Shown: piece after piece, positions 1 to 8,574 of the stretch
Layout of the letters: the number at the start of each line of letters is the position of its first letter
Numbering within the stretch: position 1 is the first letter of the stretch
DNA from: Rubripirellula lacrimiformis
Lineage (GTDB): Bacteria; Planctomycetota; Planctomycetia; Pirellulales; Pirellulaceae
Length of the DNA stretch: 64,000 nt
Assembly: GCF_007741535.1 (NCBI RefSeq)
Contig: NZ_CP036525.1
Span: forward strand, 6,138,001-6,202,000
Direction: 5' to 3'
Program-made: the position numbers and the translations under genes
The notes under the pieces: generated by a model
Seen by the model: the letters and a program-made list of their open reading frames with translations, nothing else
Databases searched by the model: none
What the model was told of the DNA's origin: nothing

Positions 1-1050
1 ATACTGCCAGGTCGCCGGATCAGGTTTCGCCCCCCATTGCTGTTTGAACTTGAACGTACCGCCGCCCTCGCTGCTGCGTCCAAAATCGAACGTCCCGCTG
101 CTACGCTGAATCGCTCGTTCCAGCAGATGCCAGTACATCCGCATATTCGCGTTCTTGCGATTGAACTGCTGTCGACAACTCGCACTGGGGACTTCCGTGG
201 TTCCGTTGCCATGGACAAGCAGGGCGCCCGCCGCCGCAATGCCATCGTGATGTAAAACGCATAGCTCCGCATCACCCTGAAATGAATTCAAGATGGCGGA
301 AAACAAGCGTTTTGAAAAAACAGGCGTGCCGAGATCACGCATATTTTGCGCGAACACGTCATAAAACGGATCCAGCAGCTCGGCCCCACCGAAGGTCACG
401 TCAAACGTCTCGGTCAACGATTTTTTTATTTGGCTGCGAACCTTTGACTTGAATGACTTCATCAATGCTTCGCAGTCACTTGGCAAAGCGAGTCGCATGT
501 GCACCTTGTCGGTTCGTTCGAAATTAAATCGATCGTGCGCAAAGGGAATCTCGTGCCGCAGTTCCAGATGCTTGACGTCCAGTTCGTCGGCGAGTCGGCA
601 GGCTGCGTCCACCAAAAGGTTGCCAGCAGTCTTGTCTCGGCACCACAGTCCTCCGGTGTTGAGGTATGGCAAACTGACTAAGAATTTCCCGAACAGTGGG
701 CCGCGTACCAACATCAGAGGCAAACCACCGACCGGGCCATCATCGGTAACGGCTTCGAGCCAAAATGGAACGTGCCCCAAACCGCTCGACAGAGCCTCCA
801 TCCAAGGCCAACGATGGGCGGCCAAGCGTGGCGATGGGGCGTCCTGCCAGGAGGCGTCGGTTGACATCGCACAAAACTGTTGACGCACCCGATCGATCGC
901 CGCGCGATCGCGATAGGTTTGGACGCAGCAATTTTCGACCGGTGCAGATTCGACCGGTGCAGATTCGATCGGTGCAGATTCGATCGGTGCAGATTCGTGC
1001 GGTGCAGATTCGTGCGGTGCAGGGACGTGCGGCGATGGAGGGGAAGACAT
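1..1050 (-). CDS. FemAB-like acyltransferase, PEP-CTERM-associated type (3' end cut by window)
   Basis: This minus-strand frame is open from an ATG at 1050 to the window edge: 350 codons with the C-terminus missing. The body reads like the FemAB-related proteins of exosortase/PEP-CTERM loci, with a GNAT-fold core, the stretch FKSKVRSQIKKS near residue 180 and the late motif FGRSSEGGGTFKFKQQWGA just before the edge. Family members are thought to add amino acids or similar acyl groups to cell-envelope polymers; the substrate here is unknown. An in-frame TGA lies five codons upstream, so 1050 is the earliest ATG. Residues about 10-39 are six imperfect pentapeptides (ESAPV, ESAPI, ESAPH) encoded by a 15-bp minisatellite. 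That tail is unusual for the family. It lies downstream of the patatin-like gene on the same strand. Family assignment is fairly sure; function is inferred. Confidence 0.8.
   Translation of the reverse strand, partial: MSSPPSPHVPAPHESAPHESAPIESAPIESAPVESAPVENCCVQTYRDRAAIDRVRQQFCAMSTDASWQDAPSPRLAAHRWPWMEALSSGLGHVPFWLEAVTDDGPVGGLPLMLVRGPLFGKFLVSLPYLNTGGLWCRDKTAGNLLVDAACRLADELDVKHLELRHEIPFAHDRFNFERTDKVHMRLALPSDCEALMKSFKSKVRSQIKKSLTETFDVTFGGAELLDPFYDVFAQNMRDLGTPVFSKRLFSAILNSFQGDAELCVLHHDGIAAAGALLVHGNGTTEVPSASCRQQFNRKNANMRMYWHLLERAIQRSSGTFDFGRSSEGGGTFKFKQQWGAKPDPATWQY
934..1023. repeat. 15-bp minisatellite, six units, inside FemAB-like N-terminus
   Basis: Six consecutive units of TTCGACCGGTGCAGA and close variants occupy 934-1023. 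Each unit is 15 bp, so copy-number changes would keep the frame and add or remove one pentapeptide (ESAPV type on the minus strand). The unit drifts stepwise from GACC to GATC to GTGC. Confidence 0.9.
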
Positions 1051-1159
1051 GGATGTGCGAACTCAACCGCCTGTCGACAAACGAAACTGATGAACTTGGT
1101 GCGATTGCCACGTCATTGCGAGAAACCGACTCCGCAAAGCCGGCCCGGCCACTACGCAG

Positions 1160-1180
1160 CGAAGTCCGAAACGGACTTCG
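1160..1180. terminator. Hairpin between patatin-like and FemAB-like genes
   Basis: A perfect 9-bp stem, CGAAGTCCG / CGGACTTCG, with an AAA loop sits in the 223-bp gap after the patatin-like stop (1274) and before the FemAB-like start (1050). It could end transcription of the upstream minus-strand gene, but no T-tract follows on either strand. It may instead be a dispersed palindromic repeat. Confidence 0.3.
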
Positions 1181-1273
1181 GCGGCGTTCCGGACGGGACG
1201 CCAGGGCCTCGAGATAGAAAGGAGGAGAACGAGACGCTGATATCGGCTGGCGATTTTAACACTCGGCCCCGCC

Positions 1274-2413
1274 TTAGACCACTCGTTTTGGCTTTCTAGC
1301 ACAGGAAAACCGGGAATCGATTTTCGCGAAACAATCGGTCGCCGCGGAGTATCCCGATTCGATCAACCGATCAGGCAAACTAAAGTCAAACCAAGGTGTT
1401 GATCCGAACTGCGGACGGATGACAAGATCGGCCGACGCTAGCTGAAAATCCCTCATTTGCTGTTCGGCGAGTTCTTGAAAACGTAGAACCGACTCAATCG
1501 CGGTTCGACAATTTGGAAAAGATGACGTTGACCTGCCAACATCCACGACGATCAGTCGTGACGTTTTCGAACCGTCGCCGGCACCGTTCTGGCTAATGAT
1601 TTGACGGGCCAAATCGCAAGGGACGGCGTCATAGACGCCTAAATCGGCTAGTTGAGCCGTTCCACGATTCACCGCAGGGAAGACCCCGGGAATTGACATC
1701 GAACATCGCACGGCTTCACGAAGGGATCCTCGAGAGAGACAAACGCGTTGCCCCGTTTGGACGTCCACGGCGAGCAGGTGCAGGGGCGTCGACAAATCTT
1801 CGATCCCGACGTCCGGTAATAGATTATCGATGATGCAACGCAGAACCGAATCGGGCAGAATCGAAGGCTGTCGAGCGGCGCGAAAGAGCAGCGTCTGCAC
1901 CCACATAAAATTACGCAGTTTCCCTCGCCGATTGCCCCTGGGCCGGGACGTCTCGGATTCGGGGTCGCAGGCCACTCCCAAAACTTGTCGCTGCAGTCGG
2001 TCGCAAGCCGGGGAATTCAAAAACCGCCGAGATTCCGCTTCGGCCATATCCACATTGCGATGCACGGCGAATAAGGAAGCCATCAACGCCCCCATGCTGA
2101 CGCCGATGATGCGTTCGACATGAATGCCCGACTCGCCAATCGCTCGCATCGCTCCGAGGTGTGCCAGTCCTCTCGCTCCTCCGCCGCCAAGTAGCACCGT
2201 CGCCGGCAAACTGCGTTCTGCGGATTTAGCGTCTATCGAAGCGAAGGAAGTGGCCAGCATGGAATCAATCACCAGAGGTGTCGAAGCGAGAATAAGCATG
2301 GTGCGGCGCAACAACATTCCGCACGTGGTCAAAGTTAGGTCGGTATTCACAAGAAGTGGTGATTTTGCCGGTCCCGGGTGCCCCATATGGCGGGCAGCGG
2401 TCGGCACATTCAT
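1274..2413 (-). CDS. Patatin-like phospholipase family protein
   Basis: A patatin-type serine hydrolase, probably cleaving acyl chains from lipids. The oxyanion motif LLGGGGARGLAHLG (about residues 74-87) is followed by the nucleophile elbow GVSMG (about 103-107). The partner aspartate of the Ser-Asp dyad is probably in LADLGVYDAVP, which reads D-L-G rather than the usual D-G-G/A. The protein has 379 residues from an ATG at 2413. A TTG at 2422 and later in-frame ATGs, notably one starting MLLRRTMLILAST, are alternatives, and the last would give a signal-like N-terminus. No clear Shine-Dalgarno site decides this. It sits between the Wza-like and FemAB-like genes on the same strand. A role in the envelope is plausible but not shown. 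Confidence 0.85.
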   Translation of the reverse strand: MNVPTAARHMGHPGPAKSPLLVNTDLTLTTCGMLLRRTMLILASTPLVIDSMLATSFASIDAKSAERSLPATVLLGGGGARGLAHLGAMRAIGESGIHVERIIGVSMGALMASLFAVHRNVDMAEAESRRFLNSPACDRLQRQVLGVACDPESETSRPRGNRRGKLRNFMWVQTLLFRAARQPSILPDSVLRCIIDNLLPDVGIEDLSTPLHLLAVDVQTGQRVCLSRGSLREAVRCSMSIPGVFPAVNRGTAQLADLGVYDAVPCDLARQIISQNGAGDGSKTSRLIVVDVGRSTSSFPNCRTAIESVLRFQELAEQQMRDFQLASADLVIRPQFGSTPWFDFSLPDRLIESGYSAATDCFAKIDSRFSCARKPKRVV

Positions 2414-2751
2414 CAAAACCAAGATGACCGGGCCAACCGTTCATCTTGAAAAGGAGCCACGGGGTGATCAATCGCAACGATTCAGCTGCAGGCCGAATCA
2501 AGGACGCACATCACGCCGGATTGGCACAAACAGCGTCATTGTCAAACGACCTTTGGACTGCAATGAAATTTTCGATTGCGTCCGCCGATCCGGCATCTAC
2601 GCCGTTTGCTTGATCCGGCCTACGCAAAAACGCAGCGTCAAAACTGATGCTTCAGGTTCTAAAATTCAGTTCAAATCGATCCCTCGGCCAAATGGACCAA
2701 TAGTGACGATCGAGTGATTGCTCCGGTGTAGTCGCATGCTCGACTGGCGGA
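2414..2751. other. Intergenic stretch, no gene supported
   Basis: 338 bp between the patatin-like gene and the Wza-like gene, both on the minus strand. Open frames here have no recognisable domain and no start signal. A short direct repeat of GATCCGGC..TACGC type occurs near 2590-2630. No terminator hairpin is obvious. Confidence 0.5.
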
Positions 2752-4050
2752 TCAGTTTCGGAACAGTTGTTGCAGCCCGTAGGTAAAGAAGGTGAACATG
2801 CCCAAGTTGGTAGATTCCTCGCAACGACTGTGACGAAGCAGCAGTTTGTCGCCGGGGCGGATCAAAAGCCTTTCACTGTGGCAGTGGATCGCTGTTCCCA
2901 GATCGACCTCGATCGTGGTTTCGCGGCCCCCGCCTAGATCGCGAAAGATAAACAATTGAGTGGGAGGAACGGTCACGCTGCCGATCAGCCCACCGCCAGA
3001 GCCACTTGCGCCGTAAGAATAGCCCGCGATCGACATCGCTTCGAACACGTCGATGTCATAGTCGCGCGGCAGCAGGTGTTCGCCCGGCGGCAGCAGTCCG
3101 GCGGTGTAGAAAACTTCCGTATCCCGGTTGGAAACGTAGACGATATCCCCCTCTTCGAGGATCACGTCTTCAGCGGTCAACTGGATCATTTCGCCGCGTC
3201 GTTTTCGCAGCGGAATGATCTTGTCGGGCCCATCGATCCATTCATCACTGCTGGGCTGAAAACTCGTGTGCCCGCTGGAACCATCGGCATACAGCATGCC
3301 GGTGATTTCGAGGTCGTCCATTGTGACCAGATGGCTTTGCTCTACCGTACGGCGCCGATAGATTCGAACTTCGTTCTTGGCCCGAAGCCCTGGCAAACCG
3401 CCGGTCGCCATCAAAGCATTCAGAACATCGTTCTTGTACGCTTCCAATAGGACCGGGCCACCGGACGCTTCGCGATCGTTGCCGCGAAGTGCTCCACCAC
3501 CGTCACCGCCGGTGTCCTCGCGAACCACCAACACCTGGATCTGCCGTGGTGAAATCAGTGTTACCGACGGAACCTCGCTGTCAGCATCCAGCATTTGCCT
3601 CGATATATAAGCGGCATGGATACGGGCGGCTGCCTCATCGAAGGTCAGGCCCTTCACACTGACCAACCCGGCACCTGGAACCGTGATGATGCCACCCGAA
3701 GCGACAGCCAACGGGGTTCCGATGGCGGGACGAAGAATCGAGGCATCCGGAAAAACCACCGGTGGAGCGATCGGCGGCTCGCTGGCCTTTCGAAATGGCA
3801 GGACCGTTTCCACAAACAACCCGATGACGTCGCCCTCGTCGAGCCGATAAGCCGTCGGACTAGGCTGCGAAAGTCGCGAGATGTCAATCCGAACCAGATC
3901 GCTCTTACGTTCTGGACGAAGGCTGGGGGAAATCGAGGAAGCGGGCGTTCCCTTGATCGGGAATGTGAGACTGGAACAGCCGCAGAGCAGCAGACACCCG
4001 CCGCACAATGCGACGCCGAAACTCCAAGATGGTCCCTTGAGTTCTCCCAC
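2752..4050 (-). CDS. Wza-like polysaccharide export lipoprotein
   Basis: Outer-membrane polysaccharide exporter of the Poly_export/SLBB family. It begins with a lipoprotein signal peptide ending in the lipobox LLCGC (about residue 24), then a Poly_export region (AYRLDEGDVIGLFV), then SLBB-like segments including EEGDIVYVSNRD and RPGDKLLLRHS near the C-terminus. The start is taken as GTG at 4050, because AAGGAGG at 4058-4064 lies seven bases ahead of it; a TTG at 4056 is too close to that site. The 432-residue length fits the family. It should form the exit channel for the polymer made by the rest of the locus. It is separated from the Wzz/kinase and polymerase genes by about 35-50 kb, and is divergent from the flavoprotein gene at 4440. 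Confidence 0.9.
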   Translation of the reverse strand: MGELKGPSWSFGVALCGGCLLLCGCSSLTFPIKGTPASSISPSLRPERKSDLVRIDISRLSQPSPTAYRLDEGDVIGLFVETVLPFRKASEPPIAPPVVFPDASILRPAIGTPLAVASGGIITVPGAGLVSVKGLTFDEAAARIHAAYISRQMLDADSEVPSVTLISPRQIQVLVVREDTGGDGGGALRGNDREASGGPVLLEAYKNDVLNALMATGGLPGLRAKNEVRIYRRRTVEQSHLVTMDDLEITGMLYADGSSGHTSFQPSSDEWIDGPDKIIPLRKRRGEMIQLTAEDVILEEGDIVYVSNRDTEVFYTAGLLPPGEHLLPRDYDIDVFEAMSIAGYSYGASGSGGGLIGSVTVPPTQLFIFRDLGGGRETTIEVDLGTAIHCHSERLLIRPGDKLLLRHSRCEESTNLGMFTFFTYGLQQLFRN

Positions 4051-4439
4051 GTTCAACCCTCCTTGCTAGCCGACATAAATCCGGGCATCCGTTGCCCAAC
4101 TCGATACCGCTTGCGAGCGATGACGAGAGTCATCTTGTTTTCGACGGTTACCGGTCCCCAGCTCGCAACGAATTCCGCCGGGGACAATGGAACGGGGGCA
4201 TCGGGCGATTCCAAGCGAAAAAAACGGTAGAAACCTATCTGCAAGCATCTCTGGTGAATTCGGCATATCCGGCAAGCAAGGTGAGTTCCCAGGCCACCAA
4301 AACTGCTTTCACCGGGCCAGCCAGCAACACGCGGGAAATGATCGGGAAGATTTGCATCGTTCGGGTCAAGAGCCCCCCCGGCCACACCGATTCACAGACG
4401 GTACCCTCCCCCCTCGCGAGTTCAGTTGCGACAACGACG
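4051..4439. other. Divergent intergenic region between Wza-like gene and flavoprotein gene
   Basis: 389 bp between two diverging genes, so promoters for both should lie here. The plus-strand frame of the flavoprotein stays open back to 4092, but the added 116 residues show no domain and look noncoding. No operator or confident -35/-10 pair could be picked by eye. Confidence 0.4.
4058..4064 (-). promoter_or_regulatory. Strong Shine-Dalgarno site fixing the GTG start of the Wza-like gene
   Basis: The minus strand reads AAGGAGG seven bases before GTG at 4050. It is one of the few consensus ribosome binding sites in the window and it decides the start over the nearby TTG. Confidence 0.75.
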
Positions 4440-6188
4440 ATGACAAACAACACCAACCGGTCGCCCGTCCATCCGGGCACTGATCCACAGGACTCGATCG
4501 CCCCCGTCGAAACCGAACGGGTTGATGTGGCACGGCGTCCAGAGGAATCCTCGGCAGCCCCTTGCGCCAACATGGGTGAGTCGACCCGAAATGCCCTGGA
4601 GGCCTGGGGCTACGCCATCGGCAGCGACCGAGTCATTACCGATCGCGAAATCTTGGAACGTCATGGTCGCAGCGCGATCGATTCGCGACATCGAGCTGGC
4701 GCACTGCTGCGGCCTCGCTTCGCCGATGAAGTCGCTGAAATCGTGCGCATTGCTGCTCGCTTCCAGGTGCCGGTGCATCCCATCAGCACCGGTCGAAATT
4801 GGGGATACGGCGCCGCCAGCCCGAGCGTGGAGGGTGGGGTCGTCCTGGACCTTTCGTCCCTGCAGGCAGTGCGGTTTGTCGATCGCGACCTCGGTTTGGT
4901 GGAAGTAGAACCAGGGGTGACGCAGGGGATGCTGTATCAGTTCTTGTTGACCCAAGACGATCGCTGGATGACGCCCGTGCATGGTGGCGGGCCCGACTGT
5001 TCGATCTTGGGCAATGCACTGGAACGTGGCTATGGACTCACGCCCACCGCCGACCATTTCGCGGCACTGACGTCCATCGAGGCCGTGTTGGCAGACGGTT
5101 CGAATTACCGTTCCGCATTCCATGCCCTCGATGCGCCTTTGATCGGATCTGCCCATCGCTGGGGCATCGGACCGTACGTCGAAGGATTGTTCAGCCAAGG
5201 AAATTTTGGTGTCGTCACCAAGGCCACGTTTGCCCTGCAGCGCCGCCCCCAGCACACCGAGGCGTTCTTCATCCGGCTGAAAGACGACACGGCGTTGGAA
5301 GCAATGGTGGAATCATTGCGGACGGTCCTCTCGTCGCTGTCGGCATCGGTCACCGGCGTCAACCTGATGAATGACCGCCGAGTGTTATCGATGTCGCGCC
5401 CCTATCCCATCGACGACGTTCCCGAGGGCGCTGTCATCAGTGACCAGCAGTGTGCTGCCATGACGCGAGAAGCTGGCATCAGTCGCTGGACATTGGCCGG
5501 CATCCTCCACTGTCCATCCCGCATGCGTCGACCGGTCCGCAGGGAACTGCGACGATTGCTGCCGCCCCAATCCGGCACCCCGATCCATTTCAATCGCAGG
5601 CGTCTTTCGGCCGCGAACTCTTTGCTGCGATTTTTGCCATTTCGCGTCGGCGGCATCGCCGGGCAGTTGCGATCGATCGACGCCTTGATCGACCTCGCCG
5701 ACGGATCCCCTAGACGGGTCGCCCTACCGCTGGCCTATTGGCTGCGTGGGAAATCCCCCACCGCCATCCAGCCAATCAATCCGGCCCACGACGGCTGCGG
5801 ATTGATCTGGTACAGCCCCCTGGTCCCGATGAAGGGTGAGATCGCCAGAAGCTACGTCGACATGGTCGACCGAGTTTGCAAGGCACATGGGATTGAACCG
5901 CTGATCACGCTGACCAGCCTTTCCGACCGTCTGATGGATTCAACCGTGCCGATCCTGTTCCGCCCCGAAAAACCAGGCGAATCGCAGCGAGCGCAAGCCT
6001 GTTACGAAGCGCTGCTAGCCGGCGGTCGAGAACTAGGCTGCCTGCCGTACCGACTAAGCCATCAGTCGACCGGACCGCTGTTGGCCGATGCATCCCCCGG
6101 ACATTTCGACGTCATCACAAAGCTCCGCCAAAGCCTCGATCCCAACAACATCATTTCGCCCGGGCACTTACGAATCTCGGCTTACTAA
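4440..6188 (+). CDS. FAD-linked oxidase of the VAO/PCMH (4-cresol dehydrogenase/vanillyl-alcohol oxidase) type
   Basis: A flavoprotein with a FAD_binding_4 domain. VHPISTGRNWGYGAASP (about residues 110-125) matches the pyrophosphate-binding loop, and GGGPDCSILGNALERGYG (about 182-199) matches the GGG..S.IGN..ERG.GYTP motif of vanillyl-alcohol oxidase and p-cresol methylhydroxylase. The C-terminus ends LDPNNIISPGHLRISAY, the usual LDP.N.l.PG ending of the family. The start at 4440 (MTNNTN) gives 582 residues; the frame is open upstream to 4092 without convincing content. The substrate is unknown. Family enzymes oxidise phenols or sugars, so it might act on a glycan, an aglycone or an unrelated aromatic. 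It is monocistronic and convergent with a gene remnant that overlaps it by four bases. Confidence 0.82.
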   Translation: MTNNTNRSPVHPGTDPQDSIAPVETERVDVARRPEESSAAPCANMGESTRNALEAWGYAIGSDRVITDREILERHGRSAIDSRHRAGALLRPRFADEVAEIVRIAARFQVPVHPISTGRNWGYGAASPSVEGGVVLDLSSLQAVRFVDRDLGLVEVEPGVTQGMLYQFLLTQDDRWMTPVHGGGPDCSILGNALERGYGLTPTADHFAALTSIEAVLADGSNYRSAFHALDAPLIGSAHRWGIGPYVEGLFSQGNFGVVTKATFALQRRPQHTEAFFIRLKDDTALEAMVESLRTVLSSLSASVTGVNLMNDRRVLSMSRPYPIDDVPEGAVISDQQCAAMTREAGISRWTLAGILHCPSRMRRPVRRELRRLLPPQSGTPIHFNRRRLSAANSLLRFLPFRVGGIAGQLRSIDALIDLADGSPRRVALPLAYWLRGKSPTAIQPINPAHDGCGLIWYSPLVPMKGEIARSYVDMVDRVCKAHGIEPLITLTSLSDRLMDSTVPILFRPEKPGESQRAQACYEALLAGGRELGCLPYRLSHQSTGPLLADASPGHFDVITKLRQSLDPNNIISPGHLRISAY

Positions 6189-6415
6189 ATCGACCAACCG
6201 TTACGCGTCAGAATGTGCTGGTTCAGCGGGAATTGGAAATCGACCGATGGCTTGAAACGTAATTTGATGGCGTCCTCCCGCCTCGTGATCCACGCCTCCA
6301 GTGTGGAAGGTTTTTCGCTTTGTGGCGTATCCCGAAAGGGAAAGGTGGCGGTCATCGACTGGCGACAACCGCCTGCCTTTCGGTCTACGCACTTGATGCG
6401 GCGCTCAGGTTGCAC
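6185..6415 (-). pseudogene. Possible C-terminal remnant of a gene interrupted near the IS3 element
   Basis: A 76-codon minus-strand frame ends at 6185, overlapping the flavoprotein stop by four bases. The last 50 or so residues (ending LNQHILTRNGWSI) have the texture of a real protein C-terminus. The frame runs to the edge of the IS3-family element, as if the rest of the gene had been displaced. No domain was recognised and no matching N-terminal part was found on the far side of the element. Chance coding is quite possible. Confidence 0.3.
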
Positions 6416-6462
6416 CTCTGCAGAGCCCTATCCTCCGACCAAGCGTAGACATTCTCGTCTGA

Positions 6463-7458
6463 TCATCCGGCAACTGCAAGTTCGCTGTCACTACTGCGCG
6501 ACGTCGAACGCCGACGCATCCGAGCTTCTTCGAGTTTACGGTCTCGTTCGAAGTGAATTTCCGGTGCCAATCCGGCCAGGAAGTCAGCCGGCGTAACGTA
6601 GCCGATCGCGCTGTGAAGCCTGACCTCGTTGTAGTGATGGACATACTCCGAGATCAGCTTGATCGCTTCGGCGGCATTTCGTGGACAGTTCGGACGAATG
6701 CTTTCAACCTTGAGCGACTTGTGCCACCGCTCGAGCTTGCCGTTGCTCTGTGGATAGTACGGACTGGTTTTTACATGCGTCATCCCGCTGTGACGGACGA
6801 ACGACTTGAAGTCACCGGCGACGAATTGAGGACCGTTGTCGCTGATGATCCGAGGCTTCACGCCGGGGTGTTTTTCCAAAGCCGCTTGGCAGACGATTTC
6901 CACGTCCAGTTCGGTCATCGACTCGCGTAGTTCATGATGCACGATGTACCGGCTGTAGCCATCGAGAATCGTGATCAAGTAGAAGAACGTCCCGCCAGCA
7001 TTGATGTAGGAAATGTCGACATGCCAGTGCGCATGGGCTTTCAGCGGATGCTTGAATCCGTTTCCTTTTTGCGATGCCTTGTTGCTTTTTCGATCCAGTC
7101 GGCCTGCGGCCTTGAGCACGCGGTAGACCGTCGACGGAGCGACCGCCACCACGTCTTCATCGAGCATCATGAACGTCAGCCTTCGGTAACCTTCGAGCGG
7201 GTTTTTGTCGTGAAAATCGACGATCGCCTGCTTCTCCCAGTCTTCCAGCCACCATTCCCTGGGAACTTTGCCGTTGTGGGCATTCACCTTGCCGTAACGT
7301 CGCTTCCAGTTGTGATACTTGCTGGTGGGCAGCTCGATCCATCGCAAGAGCTGACCGATTCCGATCTCAGTTCGTTCGTGCCAGTACTTGGTGTAGTCGA
7401 CGATTTGGTCTCGCGTGTCATGGGGAACCCATCGACCTTTCAGAGTTCCCCATTGTCT
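6463..7458 (-). CDS. IS3-family transposase OrfB (DDE catalytic part, read by -1 frameshift)
   Basis: Catalytic domain of the transposase. The rve/DDE core shows the first aspartate in HWHVDISYI, the second in RIISDNGPQF and the glutamate in SNGKLERWHKSLK, with the spacing usual for IS3 OrfB. The helix-turn-helix and HTH_21 region (EGYRRLTFMMLDEDV) precedes it. The frame is open from the slippery run at 7458, and translated residues upstream of the internal TTG at 7347 (IVDYTKYWHERTEIG) look like normal OrfB sequence. Expression as an OrfAB fusion by frameshifting is therefore likely, rather than from 7347. No stop or deletion is seen. Confidence 0.88.
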   Translation of the reverse strand, partial: RQWGTLKGRWVPHDTRDQIVDYTKYWHERTEIGIGQLLRWIELPTSKYHNWKRRYGKVNAHNGKVPREWWLEDWEKQAIVDFHDKNPLEGYRRLTFMMLDEDVVAVAPSTVYRVLKAAGRLDRKSNKASQKGNGFKHPLKAHAHWHVDISYINAGGTFFYLITILDGYSRYIVHHELRESMTELDVEIVCQAALEKHPGVKPRIISDNGPQFVAGDFKSFVRHSGMTHVKTSPYYPQSNGKLERWHKSLKVESIRPNCPRNAAEAIKLISEYVHHYNEVRLHSAIGYVTPADFLAGLAPEIHFERDRKLEEARMRRRSTSRSSDSELAVAG

Positions 7459-7754
7459 TTTTTTGAGCGGATGTTCTCCTCCATCAACTCGGAAATCACC
7501 TCGTTCTTAGCGATGAGTTTCTCACGCAGTTCGATGACCGTGCGATCGGTTTTCACCTTGCCGGCCTTGGTCGAGCGGGGCGTTTCAAAAGCCCGTTCAG
7601 CTTGGCTCATGACGGCATTGACCCAGTTGTGGATCAACGTCGGTTGAACCTGCATCTGGTCGGCGATCTGGGAAACAGGAACTTTGTCGACAAGGTGCTT
7701 GCGGACGGCGGCAGCCTTTTCAGCAGCCGAGAAAGAGCGTCGTTTTCGTGTCAT
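7440..7754 (-). CDS. IS3-family transposase OrfA (HTH DNA-binding part)
   Basis: A 104-residue protein starting RKRRSFSAAEKAAAVRKHL, the HTH_Tnp_1 type fold that binds the ends of the element, followed by a leucine/lysine-rich coiled segment. The ATG at 7754 follows GAGGAG with eight bases of spacing. It ends at a TGA shortly after the A7G slippery run. Confidence 0.88.
   Translation of the reverse strand: MTRKRRSFSAAEKAAAVRKHLVDKVPVSQIADQMQVQPTLIHNWVNAVMSQAERAFETPRSTKAGKVKTDRTVIELREKLIAKNEVISELMEENIRSKKDNGEL
7458..7464 (-). promoter_or_regulatory. A7G slippery sequence for programmed -1 frameshift
   Basis: On the minus strand the orfA frame reads TCA AAA AAA GAC. A -1 slip on the A run moves to AGA CAA TGG, the orfB frame. 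Seven adenines followed by G is a well-known IS3-family frameshift signal. Confidence 0.75.
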
Positions 7755-7787
7755 TGTGAAATCTCCTCAAGTGAAAATAGCTCACCA

Positions 7788-8574
7788 TTGGCAGATTTCC
7801 AATTTCAAGAGAGGCAGCACAAGAATACCAACCCCATACGCCGGTAAGGCTTCCAGCAACGAGAGTGCACCAGACTTTAGCGTAACCCGACGGTATGCGA
7901 GGGGATTGCGGCCCCATACCATGCCTACGCATCGGGTTGCCATCTTTTCAAGCAGGCCGACTTCGTTCCGCCAGCATCTGCGGCGATAGCACTCAATGCC
8001 AACATCGGCAATCTCCATGTCACCTGATCCGTCGACACCATCGCGGCGTAAGGGTGGCCTGTCATGGATGATTGCGGACGAACCCCGCAGTTCAGTGAAC
8101 GCGCAGCCTCGTGACTGCCAAAGGGTTCGCTCCCCAAATTTTCCGCGCGCGAAGGAGTGCCTGGCCTTGACTCGGCCGTGCCGGAAAGCTGGCCCAGTTG
8201 CAATTCCCCCGTTTCCAATTCCCCCGTTTCCACTGCCACCGTTTCCACTGCCACCGTTTCCACTGCCACCGTTTCCACTGCCACCGTTTACTCCAGCCAA
8301 CACGTGGGCAATCCAACACGCGATCCTTTGAGATCGTGCGGCCCTCCCCTAACAACCGGCAACATCCCGATAACCAACACCCCTTAACCGCCCTATCAAA
8401 AGTTCTGCAGTCGATCGTATCTCACGCCCCCCCAAAACATGACCTAGCGTTTTCTCAACACCGTCGCCAGCGAACTTTGCGTAAGCCTTCGTTTCGTATC
8501 GCAAAGCTACAGCGTCGACGGCGTGCCGGCCCAATCTTCCTAACAAGGGAACGGCAAAGTTTCAGGAACCTACC
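7788..8574. other. Intergenic region between IS3 element and methyltransferase
   Basis: 787 bp without a supported gene. Several short frames on both strands cross it, but all depend on the 15-bp repeat array at 8206-8294 or lack any domain. The stretch 7870-7990 contains a run around GCGAGGGGATTGCGGCCCC that resembles dispersed intergenic repeats rather than coding sequence. It may hold remains of sequence displaced by the IS. Confidence 0.45.
8206..8294. repeat. 15-bp minisatellite, about six units
   Basis: Units CCCCCGTTTCCAATT, CCCCCGTTTCCACTG and three copies of CCACCGTTTCCACTG, then a partial unit. On the minus strand the array could encode VAVET, GGSGN or WQWKR pentapeptides depending on frame. 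No surrounding gene is convincing. The unit length equals that of two coding minisatellites in this window. Confidence 0.85.

Larger units (their letters stand above)
6419..7787 (-). mobile_element. IS3-family insertion sequence (ends approximate)
   Basis: The element carries orfA and orfB in the -1 relation typical of IS3-family elements, with a slippery A7G run between them. The proposed ends start with TG and finish with CA: left TGCAGAGCCCTATCC at 6419, and right, on the opposite strand, TGGTGAGCTATTTTC from 7787. The two align only imperfectly. No 3-4 bp target duplication is visible with these ends, so the boundaries are tentative. Both reading frames look intact. Confidence 0.6.

Noticed and set aside
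4092-4439. N-terminal extension of the VAO-type flavoprotein
   Set aside because: The frame is open but its 116 residues do not resemble the family, and 4440 gives a normal N-terminus.
7925-8331. Repeat-rich frames on both strands around the 15-bp array (VAVET, PPFPL, WQWKR)
   Set aside because: All six frames are kept open by the array itself; none shows a domain, start signal or continuation into a real gene.
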